NCBI GenBank assembly: GCA_030849065.1
Contig: JASAON010001531.1
Coordinates: 1 to 47,989, forward strand
Length of the DNA: 47,989 nt
From: Jaenimonas drosophilae
Lineage: Eukaryota > Euglenozoa > Kinetoplastea > Trypanosomatida > Trypanosomatidae
Reading direction: 5' to 3'
This document shows positions 18,998 through 27,547 of this stretch, in pieces. Position numbers and translations under genes: made by a program. The notes beneath the pieces were generated by a model. The model had not been told where the DNA came from and ran no database searches. It was given only the letters and a program-made list of their open reading frames with translations. Position 1 is the first letter of the stretch; every line of letters starts with the position of its first letter.

Positions 18998-19785
18998 TTG
19001 CCTACATGATGAATTGCGGTGTATGCGGTTCGTGCACCCACCTTCACTCAATGCCTCTACCCCTCCCCAGGGGTGCCCTCCAGCTTCTGTTGTGTGTTTG
19101 TACGCTGTAGTACTCCCGCTCACTCATGCGGCTGTGGTCCAGCAAACCCATTGTGATGACCGCCGTGCGTTTGTGTTTCTCCTTCACCGCTTCACGGGGC
19201 GCAGTGCGTATTTGCGTGCTGGTCCCGAGCAAAGTCCCTCGCCCATCAACCCTTCTTGCATGTGCTACACATGTGTATGAAGGCGGCAGCAAGTGCCGGC
19301 ACTGGAGCAATCCTGTGTTCTCCAACAAACCCGCTGTATGCATATTCTGCGGCAGTGGGGCCATCGGCAGTCGTGGTTGATCCTCGTTCGTTGCTCTCGC
19401 ACCGGGCTGACGGATTCTGCGGCTGCAGTCTTGCGGGCGATGCATCTGCCACACCCAACCCTTTCGTGGTGATGCATTGGTTTCCCCATCCGGTGGTACT
19501 AACAACGTTGGGCTTCTGCAGCGTCTTGTACCTGCAGCTTACTGTATAGCCATGAGCGGCGGCTGGAGGTTCCCCTTCAGTTGTGCAGAAGAGGGCTTAT
19601 CACTGCATCATGCAGTGTGATGGGAGTCCGCACGTCTCAGTGTGTGGTGAGCTGGTGTACATGGCAGCGTACGTGTATGCGACCTGGATGTGGTGTGGGT
19701 ATTGGATCAATGTGGATCATTGCGCTGTGTATGTTTGCTGTACTGATTAGGCTTCGTCATCATCTTCCTGCATGCGTTGCATGCA
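18998..19785. repeat. 788-bp tandem repeat, copy 1
   Basis: Nearly identical to 19945-20732, offset exactly 947 bp. By eye I find four substitutions, at 19068, 19723, 19769 and 19770. Perfect dyads are ACCCCT/AGGGGT (19059-19074), CATGTG/CACATG (19259-19273), the palindrome AGTGCCGGCACT (19292-19303) and CACTGCA/TGCAGTG (19601-19617). C-box-like RTGATGA occurs at 19006-19012 and 19153-19159 with no CTGA at a suitable distance. A non-coding RNA cluster is possible but not shown. Confidence 0.9.
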
Positions 19786-19944
19786 CTTCATGAATTGGCT
19801 TTCCCAAACTTCGTCTTTCACTCAATAATCGTCATGTATTACTGTGTGCTGTGTGTTCATAGAAATGACCGCTGACAACAACATTTTTGTGCAGTGCTGA
19901 ACACACTGCTGCATCTTCAGTTTCTGTGCTGGAGATGCATTTCC

Positions 19945-20732
19945 TTGCCTACATGATGAATTGCGGTGTATGCGGTTCGTGCACCCACCTTCACTCAATG
20001 CCTCTACCCCTCCCTAGGGGTGCCCTCCAGCTTCTGTTGTGTGTTTGTACGCTGTAGTACTCCCGCTCACTCATGCGGCTGTGGTCCAGCAAACCCATTG
20101 TGATGACCGCCGTGCGTTTGTGTTTCTCCTTCACCGCTTCACGGGGCGCAGTGCGTATTTGCGTGCTGGTCCCGAGCAAAGTCCCTCGCCCATCAACCCT
20201 TCTTGCATGTGCTACACATGTGTATGAAGGCGGCAGCAAGTGCCGGCACTGGAGCAATCCTGTGTTCTCCAACAAACCCGCTGTATGCATATTCTGCGGC
20301 AGTGGGGCCATCGGCAGTCGTGGTTGATCCTCGTTCGTTGCTCTCGCACCGGGCTGACGGATTCTGCGGCTGCAGTCTTGCGGGCGATGCATCTGCCACA
20401 CCCAACCCTTTCGTGGTGATGCATTGGTTTCCCCATCCGGTGGTACTAACAACGTTGGGCTTCTGCAGCGTCTTGTACCTGCAGCTTACTGTATAGCCAT
20501 GAGCGGCGGCTGGAGGTTCCCCTTCAGTTGTGCAGAAGAGGGCTTATCACTGCATCATGCAGTGTGATGGGAGTCCGCACGTCTCAGTGTGTGGTGAGCT
20601 GGTGTACATGGCAGCGTACGTGTATGCGACCTGGATGTGGTGTGGGTATTGGATCAATGTGGATCATTGTGCTGTGTATGTTTGCTGTACTGATTAGGCT
20701 TCGTCATCATCTTCCGACATGCGTTGCATGCA
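19945..20732. repeat. 788-bp tandem repeat, copy 2
   Basis: Second copy, about 99.5% identical to copy 1. The first dyad (20006-20021) keeps both arms, and the only change there is in its loop (20015). The flanks differ from those of copy 1, so only one full spacer is included between the copies. Confidence 0.9.
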
Positions 20733-20867
20733 TCTCCCCCTTCTTTTCTTATGAGTTGATACTTTATGCTACTGTTGTGTGCATCCTTCCGTGTATGTGC
20801 ATGTTTGCCCTGATTTTCTCACCTTGTTCTTGTTCTTGCTTCTCTGTTGTTGGGGGTTTCAGCGCAA

Positions 20868-21662
20868 ATGCCAAGTTTTGAAAGTCTTAGGGAGGAAATC
20901 CGGGAGGTGTTCCAAATTTTTGATGAAGATGAGTCAGGCAGCATCTCCATACCGGAGCTGGCCCGTGCGCTGTACTGCGTGACGGGTGAGCGCATTCCTC
21001 GACCAGAGGTCATCAAGTTAGTGACGAGTGTGCGTGATGCCATTGCCAAGCAGAAGCGGCAGCAATTTCAGCAGCAGCTGAGAGCCGCAGCAGCCCAGCA
21101 GCATCAACACAACACTGATCATTCACCAGTGGGCGGGAGAGATGGCGAGAATCCGTTGATGGGTGGCATCAATGACCATCCTCATTCTCCCCAGCTCGTT
21201 AGTTTTGATTTATCCGTGGCTGCTGATGATGATCGCAATCCTGGAGATGTGTGCAACGCCAGCACTGACTTTGCCTCTCGTGTGTCCGTCGTGACGGCTG
21301 GAAGCAACGGCTCAGGTGGCACCGCCATGCGTGGGAACCGCTCACAGACCTCTCAAGAGCATGACAGCAGTGAGGGTATTGACTTGGAACTCTTCCAGCA
21401 AATCATCATGTGGAAGATCAACTCACGCAGCTATCAGGAAGAGCTCAAGTTCACTTTCGCATTGTTGGAGGACAAACAGTACCCTGGATTCATCACCAAG
21501 GAGAGCCTTCGCAAAGCTGCGGCCGAGACAGAGGAGCCCTTGACGGAGGTGGAAGTGGTGGAGATGTTTGATGCACTTGTGACGGGAGTTCCGAGTGCAG
21601 CGGTGGACTTCACAACCTTTTGTGGTATTCAGTCATCTGCACGAGATTTGGAAGACAGTTAG
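20868..21662 (+). CDS. EF-hand protein (calmodulin/centrin-like N-terminal EF hand)
   Basis: 264 residues from ATG 20868, 6 bp after the acceptor AG 20861-20862; upstream in-frame codons lie in the splice tract. The N-terminus carries one canonical EF loop at residues 19-30 (D19, D21, S23, S25, S27, E30) in a helix-loop-helix typical of centrin/calmodulin (EVFQIFDEDESGSISIPELARAL). A Gln-rich linker (about 62-85) and a Ser/Asp-rich disordered stretch follow. The C-terminal third (ELFQQIIMWKI, then TEVEVVEMFDALV and VDFTTF) looks like a paired EF fold without calcium ligands. Probably a calcium sensor; target unknown. Confidence 0.75.
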   Translation: MPSFESLREEIREVFQIFDEDESGSISIPELARALYCVTGERIPRPEVIKLVTSVRDAIAKQKRQQFQQQLRAAAAQQHQHNTDHSPVGGRDGENPLMGGINDHPHSPQLVSFDLSVAADDDRNPGDVCNASTDFASRVSVVTAGSNGSGGTAMRGNRSQTSQEHDSSEGIDLELFQQIIMWKINSRSYQEELKFTFALLEDKQYPGFITKESLRKAAAETEEPLTEVEVVEMFDALVTGVPSAAVDFTTFCGIQSSARDLEDS

Positions 21663-22027
21663 GGCGAAGTTGTGATCTCGAAAAGGTATTCACCTTTGGA
21701 ATGGTTGGCACAGCATCGTTGAAACAATACGGGTGCTCATGGTCCTATGCGACAACTACACATTGTTGTTGCTACTGCTGTATGGTGACATGTATGATTC
21801 ATTGGTGTTTCTCTTCCATCTTGGGATAGAGTGTTAAGCAACTTCGCCTGTGCCAGCAATTGTGTGCACTGTTGTGTTTGTCTGCTCATACAATGCGCGT
21901 TGTATCTTCTTTCTGGCTGTGTTGTTAGGAGTAAAGTTCTCCTTGAGAGAAGACAAACCCCTGTTGTTTGACTGGACAGAAACCACACAGAGTAGCATTG
22001 GTACGTGACGCGTGAAGCAACGCCACC
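21663..22027 (+). other. Intergenic UTR region
   Basis: Non-coding. A T/C-rich stretch (21901-21915) and AG at 21927-21928 form the probable acceptor. No ATG occurs between it and the next gene. Confidence 0.5.
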
Positions 22028-22657
22028 ATGGGACATTCATCAAAATGCTCCATGTGCAAGTCAGAGTTTGGCATGTTCCTCTGGCACTACAATTGCAGCC
22101 AATGCAAGGCAGCGGTGTGTAGTGACTGTGCTCCGGAGAAGAAGCACCCCCAAACTGGCAAAACTTGCCGTTTATGTGAACGGTGCTTGACAGGAACGCC
22201 GAGCGCTGCGACTCAGCCGGTCAGGAACGAGGACGAAGAGCGTGCAAAACGTGTTGCAGCCATGGAAATGCGCCGGCAAAAGGAGCAGCACCGAGGGAAG
22301 CTGTCTACGGAGGCCACTGCAAGACAGGAGAAGGAGGCTGAGCGTGCACATATGCGTCAGGAGCAGGTCTCTGCAGCACCTATAGAGACGGTTCCTACAC
22401 CCTCAATCACGTCACCTTCAACGGCCGACTCACCCCAGAGCGGCACCAAGCCGAATCCTGCGCTTGAGGCCGCCCTCAAACGTCAGCAGGGTGGTGCCCA
22501 AGGTAGTAGGCAAAGCCCTGAGCAGCAGCAGTTGCTCCGCAGCATTGACTCCATCTTGGCAGCGCATGGAGAAACGGCTCCCTTTGGACTTCGCTCATCC
22601 GATGCCGGAAAGCTGCGTACCTATCTGGCCTACTTAAAGGAGAAGTACAAGTGCTGA
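22028..22657 (+). CDS. FYVE-like zinc finger protein
   Basis: 209 residues; the ATG is in gccaccATGg. The N-terminus has eight cysteines in FYVE/PHD-like spacing: C7, C10, C23, C26, C31, C34, C47, C50. This binds two zinc ions in the family. The basic R(R/K)HHCR motif that FYVE domains use for PI3P is replaced by LWHYNCSQC, so lipid binding is doubtful. Next comes a charged coiled-coil stretch (EEERAKRV to KEAERAHM, about 70-115), a Ser/Thr/Pro-rich linker, and a conserved-looking C-terminal helix pair (LLRSIDSILAAHG, then KLRTYLAYLKEKYKC). Possibly an endosomal or trafficking protein; that is inference from the finger alone. Confidence 0.75.
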   Translation: MGHSSKCSMCKSEFGMFLWHYNCSQCKAAVCSDCAPEKKHPQTGKTCRLCERCLTGTPSAATQPVRNEDEERAKRVAAMEMRRQKEQHRGKLSTEATARQEKEAERAHMRQEQVSAAPIETVPTPSITSPSTADSPQSGTKPNPALEAALKRQQGGAQGSRQSPEQQQLLRSIDSILAAHGETAPFGLRSSDAGKLRTYLAYLKEKYKC

Positions 22658-22925
22658 TGTCAGAATGCGAACGAACACGTGTTAAGTTGTTGTGTGCCAA
22701 ATCACTTGCGCTACTCGGTTTCTTTGTGAGGCTGCACTGCTAGTTCATTCTGCGTTGAAGCCCTTTTGGTGGTTGCTTCTGAGTACAGTTCTCAGTTCTC
22801 ACGTTGTCAGCAGTTGCTGACTAGTATTAGTAGCCCAGCTCATTTCCCCATCGCTGCTTCTTCATTTCTTCTGTTCATCACGCATAGTGGCAAGCAAGCA
22901 AGTGCTGCCAACAAGAAGGGGTCCA

Positions 22926-24002
22926 ATGGAGTCGTGGCAAATCGTAGTACTCGTGGTGATGTGTGTTGTCTTCATCGTAATCGCCTCGCTACTTTGCTAC
23001 CTCATCTGGCGCTACGGCAATTGGAGCTGCCTCCAATCCAAGATGAAGTTCCTTCACAGCCCCCGAGCCTCCACAGACACCGGCACCTCCTCATACCCCA
23101 ACGAGTGCCGACTGTACTACTACAACCTAGAGCTCCAGTTGCAATGCATAGACCTCAACCAAAACCCTGCACGTAGTTTTTCGGAGCTGCGAGGATGGAT
23201 TTGCAATCAATGTGGGTACTCCGACCCACGACTCCTCACTGGCATGGCGTGGTCAGACAGCAACACGCAGCCTCTAGACATGGAGCAGTTTCTCTGCGCA
23301 GATACCATGCTGCCTGAGCGCCTTCGACGAACTGCTCAGGCACCACTGTGTCTCTTAACGTCGTCATCATCTCAAGCCAGTGAATACCGCCCTCCTGTGG
23401 CAACTGACATCTCCCTGGCACTCGCGCGCCAATCTGGTGGAGCAGCGGCAACAACGAGTACCGCTGGAACACGGCGCCATGTAGATACCGCCACTGCCTG
23501 GGTCAGCTCCGTACCTCCTCCCTTGATCTTTCCCATACATGGAAACATCACCGCAGATACACCCGTCTACATTGCTGCACCCGTGTACCGTATTCAACGC
23601 TGGGGTCAGAATCCCCAAGTGATGGATGAAGTCACGACGATGCAGCTTGAGACTGCCTTTCACGAGGCCCTCTCTCATGGCTCCTCACGAGAAGTTGTGA
23701 TTGACCAAGGGCCATTTTGTGGCTGCACCTTTTTTGTAGATGCTGCACGCCAGGTGGTGGAATACCTGCCACTGCAGGGCCCAACCATGGGCGTGGCGCT
23801 CTCCGATGTATCAATCACCCGATCTGTCTCAGATCTAATTCTGCGATATAGTATCGATAACCTGCACGAAAACCAATGGGCTGTGCATCGTACACAAGAG
23901 CCCATTTACCTCCAACGGGGGGTTTGGTGTCTTCGGGCAAAGTCATCACGCGAAGATGATGCGCAATCTTCCACAACATCGCGTGTGTTTGTGGTGCGGT
24001 GA
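22926..24002 (+). CDS. Single-pass membrane protein of unknown function
   Basis: 358 residues from ATG 22926, 39 bp after the acceptor AG 22886-22887; the preceding tract (22841-22880) is pyrimidine-rich. An N-terminal helix of about 24 hydrophobic residues (5-28, WQIVVLVVMCVVFIVIASLL) is uncleaved-anchor-like. Downstream are GWICNQCGYSD (a lone CxxC), a Ser/Thr/Ala-rich middle, and a C-terminal folded part with NPQVMDEVTTMQLETAF and GPFCGCTFFVD. No family is recognised. The orientation could be a type II anchor or, with the CxxC on the cytosolic side, type III. Confidence 0.6.
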   Translation: MESWQIVVLVVMCVVFIVIASLLCYLIWRYGNWSCLQSKMKFLHSPRASTDTGTSSYPNECRLYYYNLELQLQCIDLNQNPARSFSELRGWICNQCGYSDPRLLTGMAWSDSNTQPLDMEQFLCADTMLPERLRRTAQAPLCLLTSSSSQASEYRPPVATDISLALARQSGGAAATTSTAGTRRHVDTATAWVSSVPPPLIFPIHGNITADTPVYIAAPVYRIQRWGQNPQVMDEVTTMQLETAFHEALSHGSSREVVIDQGPFCGCTFFVDAARQVVEYLPLQGPTMGVALSDVSITRSVSDLILRYSIDNLHENQWAVHRTQEPIYLQRGVWCLRAKSSREDDAQSSTTSRVFVVR

Positions 24003-24337
24003 AGAGCACATTTCCTTCACATTGCCTTAACAGGGCTACGGCAATCATAGAGTTGTCTTCATCGTCTTGTCATTGTTGTTATTGTTGTGGTGGATGAGAG
24101 CTTGTTGTTGCAGTACTCCATCTACCAGCCTATGCTTAGCCCTTTTCGTCGTGCCTCATGCTGATTGAGTCTTGTGTATGTGTGGTTCTCTATGTGTGTA
24201 TGGATGGTCTTTCATTCACACACGCACTCTGTGGATCTCCATGTGCTGATTCTGTGTGCCACAACACCGCCGTCACTTCTGCTCTTCTTCTGTCGTGGGC
24301 GACGCAGACTTCTTAGACTCTTACATTTTGGTTTACC
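24003..24337 (+). other. Intergenic UTR region
   Basis: Non-coding, T/G-rich. A CT-rich tract (24273-24293) with AG at 24306-24307 is the likely acceptor for the phosphatase-like gene. Confidence 0.5.
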
Positions 24338-25723
24338 ATGCTCACCATATCTCGGATTCACAGGACAATGATCCTGGCGACGATGCTGACTCTCCTTCTG
24401 TGTATGATGCCTCTCGCCGAGGCATGGGGCCGCTCATCTCCGCAAAAAAAGCCCACATCAAAGGGGTTTCCGGTGCACCCACGCGTGGACATCAACTGGA
24501 CCCAAGGCATCGTCAACTACAACATGACCAAGGAAGAACGTGACACCATCATGTCACACAACCTGGTCCTCACCAAGTTGGTGGTTCTCAACCGTCATGG
24601 ACACCGTGCGCCAAATGCTCCATACTGGGACATGTGTAAACCTGACCGAAAGAATCTGCGCCACTACAAGGACGTGAATCCAGAAGATCTCACGGCCATG
24701 GGCATGCAGGAGGAGTATGACTTTGGTCTCTATCTGCGCCACAAGTACAAGGACTTCCTTGGTGTTCGTTTCAACCGAACGATGCACTACTTCCGAGCGG
24801 TCGGTGAGCCCCGCATTCTTCAGTCTGCCATGGCAGTCGCACAGGCACTCTTTCCTGATGGCTTTGGCCCTGGTGGTTATCTTCCAAGTCGGCCGCAGTT
24901 TGTGCCCATATTTTCTGATATGGACACACACGAGTATCTTTTGGATGATGTGCCGTGCTTTCGTCGTGCAGAGCGTGATTCCCACTGGTGGATTGAAAAT
25001 AAGTTTGATCAGTTTGTAAAGGATCCCGAAGTGGCGGATGTTCTGAACTACTTGCAGGCTGTGTGCAAAGCCAAGCACACCGACTACAAGCCCTTTGCTT
25101 TCATCAAGACAGTGGCGGATGGGATGACCTTCAACCACGACCTTGGCCTGCAACTTGCCAAGGGCAAAGTGACGGAGGATTGGTTGTACCGCATTCGTAA
25201 CGTCTCCTTGCAGCTTCTCATGCAACGTTTATACACCAGTGATGAACAGCAAACCTACACCGTTGTGGACCTTCCAAACACCCTTCTCACCTTGCTGAAC
25301 CACACCCATGTTGGCATGGGCCCACAGACGATGGACTTCCGTGACACACGACAGGAAGCAACCTTGTTCTTTGTGCATCGTGAGGCACTCTACGCATTTG
25401 CACAGTTCTTCGGTATTCAGTACCGCGTAGCTGGCCTTCCACCTGGGGAAGTACCCGTGGCAAGCTCCGTCATCATTGAAAAATTCATGCCCGAGAAGAA
25501 TCAGTTCTCGCACGATGAGACGAAGGTGTATATTCGAATGTCATTGTGGACGCCCAGGACAGGTGCCTCGGTTATCCCGGTGGTGGCCTGCCGCATTCCT
25601 GAGTTGTGTGAATTTTCTGAACTACGTCGTATCTACACCACGAGGATTCAACGTACGGGAACGTGGGAGAAGTTGTGTAACTACACCCCGCAGGAGATTG
25701 ACCACACCACGGATATTCGTTAA
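24338..25723 (+). CDS. Secreted histidine acid phosphatase-like protein lacking the HD motif
   Basis: 461 residues. A signal peptide (hydrophobic core about 11-24, cleavage likely after A29) leads into a histidine phosphatase branch 2 fold. The nucleophile motif RHGHRAP is at 86-92 (H87). At the place of the second signature, where acid phosphatases have HD with the proton-donor Asp, this protein reads FVHREAL (H347, R348). Six sequons (NWT, NMT, NRT, NVS, NHT, NYT) suggest heavy N-glycosylation. There is no C-terminal membrane helix, so it should be soluble in the secretory pathway or secreted. It may be weakly active, use another donor, or be a binding protein. The second family member at 46174 keeps HD and has a membrane anchor. 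M11 is an alternative start. Confidence 0.85.
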   Translation: MLTISRIHRTMILATMLTLLLCMMPLAEAWGRSSPQKKPTSKGFPVHPRVDINWTQGIVNYNMTKEERDTIMSHNLVLTKLVVLNRHGHRAPNAPYWDMCKPDRKNLRHYKDVNPEDLTAMGMQEEYDFGLYLRHKYKDFLGVRFNRTMHYFRAVGEPRILQSAMAVAQALFPDGFGPGGYLPSRPQFVPIFSDMDTHEYLLDDVPCFRRAERDSHWWIENKFDQFVKDPEVADVLNYLQAVCKAKHTDYKPFAFIKTVADGMTFNHDLGLQLAKGKVTEDWLYRIRNVSLQLLMQRLYTSDEQQTYTVVDLPNTLLTLLNHTHVGMGPQTMDFRDTRQEATLFFVHREALYAFAQFFGIQYRVAGLPPGEVPVASSVIIEKFMPEKNQFSHDETKVYIRMSLWTPRTGASVIPVVACRIPELCEFSELRRIYTTRIQRTGTWEKLCNYTPQEIDHTTDIR

Positions 25724-26261
25724 CACCTGTGGCTTGTGTTGTTCCTGTGTGCATGGGAACCCTTGGTTCATTGAGGTTCAACCAATGTTGTGGATGATCT
25801 TCCCCCCCCCCCTTGTGTTGTGCTGTGCACGTCACCCCGCTCCTTGTTGGGTGGGTAGCGTGTCACCGTCGTCAACGCAAACGCTTCTTTTTATCGTCGG
25901 GCCTTTTGACACCTTCTTTCGTTCTACTAAGATGCAGAGTTACTAAGAGGTGAGCGGCAATTATACCCAAGGTGCGCTCAGTTCACGCTGCAGATAGTAG
26001 GTGCGTGTGCATGTGTGTGTCGGCAGTTGCCGCGTAATTTGTTGTTGTTTGGGGTCTCCGTTTCTTTTGTTGAGATCTTGACTTTAGACACGCAATACCA
26101 ATACCAATCTGACAATGATGGTGTTGCACAATTGTCATCACTGCACAGCTTCATGACTCCTTTCCCTCCCCTATTTTTTTACATTGTGTTTGATAGTGAG
26201 AGTGACTGAAAGAATTGTTGAACACAACATCACGAGCTCCACCACTTAGACCTCTTGCGCG
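25724..26261 (+). other. Intergenic UTR region with C11 homopolymer
   Basis: Non-coding. A run of eleven C lies at 25802-25812, a place where base calls may be unreliable. The pyrimidine tract about 26157-26180 with AG 26195-26196 is the likely acceptor for the RRM gene. Confidence 0.5.
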
Positions 26262-27092
26262 ATGGACCCTTCCAAACGTATTTGTTTGAAGAACCTTCCA
26301 GAAAGTGTCACGAAGCGTGAGTTGGCAGAGATCATTCGCAACCGAACAGGTGTTCAGCCACACAGCATTGACCTTGGAATAGATGCTGCTGGAAACACCA
26401 GACGTTATGCACACTTCTCCTGTGAAGGAGCAAAGAATGTCCTGCAGGTCTTGGGCGATGGCATGGACATCAAAGGCTCGCACGTTCAGGCCTTTGCGGC
26501 CCACATGCACTACTCCTTTCGCTATGCCGAGGCCCGTCGGAAGCGTGAGCGGGAGGAGGCGGAGGCGGCACAGGAGTTGGCCGATTTCTGGGAAAAGGAG
26601 CGCGCCAGGTTTCTGGAGCGTACCAATGGTGAGCTCTCCAAGAAGATGCCGAAGAGCTTTTTTTCTACGCGACGCCGCTACGCCTCCGTTGCCTCGGAAA
26701 TTGCCCAAAAGGCGCGAGAGGCGCATCAACAACGGCGTGGAAAGCCGCTGCACGCTCAGGCCACGAACCACTACGCACGTGGCATGAACGGGAATGAGGG
26801 TGAGTCTGGGAATGCCGCAGATGCTGCGGCCGCTGCCCACCCCGTCACGGAGGGTGCTGCCGCTGCTTCTACTGTGGCAGCGCCGGCTACTGCACCACGT
26901 AATGCTTCAGCTCCTGCTACTAAATTTGCAGGCAAACGACGGCCCCAGAGCAAAGGAGCTGCCAAATCTGCTGCGCCGCCACCACCACCCGCTCCTGTGG
27001 CTGCTCCACCTCAGCCGGATAAGAACGCCCGCAAGCTCATGGGTCTGCAGTCTAAGCTGGCCGCACTGAAGGAGAAGATGCAGAAGAAGTAG
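26262..27092 (+). CDS. RNA-binding protein with one N-terminal RRM
   Basis: 276 residues. An RRM spans about 5-85, with RNP2 ICLKNL (7-12) and RNP1 RRYAHFSC (47-54; aromatic positions only partly conserved). A long charged helix follows (RRKREREEAEAAQELADFW, about 92-120), then a basic stretch (TRRRYAS) and a low-complexity Ala/Pro-rich region (about 185-255). The end is a Lys/Leu-rich helix (KLMGLQSKLAALKEKMQKK). The basic, Ala-rich build suggests a nucleolar or ribosome-biogenesis role, but there is no specific family signature. ATG 26262 lies 66 bp after the acceptor AG 26195-26196. Confidence 0.75.
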   Translation: MDPSKRICLKNLPESVTKRELAEIIRNRTGVQPHSIDLGIDAAGNTRRYAHFSCEGAKNVLQVLGDGMDIKGSHVQAFAAHMHYSFRYAEARRKREREEAEAAQELADFWEKERARFLERTNGELSKKMPKSFFSTRRRYASVASEIAQKAREAHQQRRGKPLHAQATNHYARGMNGNEGESGNAADAAAAAHPVTEGAAAASTVAAPATAPRNASAPATKFAGKRRPQSKGAAKSAAPPPPPAPVAAPPQPDKNARKLMGLQSKLAALKEKMQKK

Positions 27093-27547
27093 ATGTCATG
27101 ATGGATTTAGCAGCCAAACTTCTTCCTTCACAAATGTCATGGACCCATGCACATCCCCACGAGTAACAACAGCCCCATCTAAATGCAAATGATCAACATT
27201 CTTCACTGTGAGATCTGGTTAAATGACCAGCCAAGTTTGTGTTCGTTTGCTTCCACGAACAAAATCCGTTGCCAATGAATTCCGTCCATCTCTCTTCACC
27301 TTTTAACACGTTTCATAGAAGAGACATCTTTGGTGGCCTCGCACCCTTGACAGTGTGCTGACTTCCTTGGGTGAAGTAGATCACCAATCACAACAACAGC
27401 GTTCTTCTTCTTTTTTTTTCGACTTGCTCTATTGCAATTCTTCACCGTGTCATGTGTACGACCTACTCGTAGGCACAAACACCTTTTTTTTCCCTCGCTG
27501 CTCACTCATATTGTTCAGCAGCTCACACCTCACTCAGCCCTGATTTC
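27093..27547 (+). other. Intergenic UTR region
   Basis: Non-coding. Two T-rich tracts (27407-27420 and 27483-27497); the second with AG 27517-27518 is the probable acceptor for the F-box-like gene. No RNA gene was recognised. Confidence 0.5.

Larger units (their letters stand above)
18865..20867 (+). other. 2-kb non-coding interval holding a tandem duplication
   Basis: Between the GT2 enzyme and the EF-hand gene. Most of it is the two 788-bp copies listed separately, with a 159-bp spacer (19786-19944) and a unique tail (20733-20867). The tail ends in a T/C-rich run and the acceptor AG 20861-20862. Open frames on both strands inside the repeat show no protein-like features. Confidence 0.7.

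Noticed and set aside
19006..19159. C/D snoRNA candidates from RTGATGA motifs in the tandem repeat
   Set aside because: No CTGA D box within 60-120 nt and no terminal stem.
19044..20452. Identical 153-codon minus-strand frames in both tandem repeats
   Set aside because: Identity follows from recent duplication. The composition is not protein-like and both strands are open, so there is no evidence of selection for a protein.
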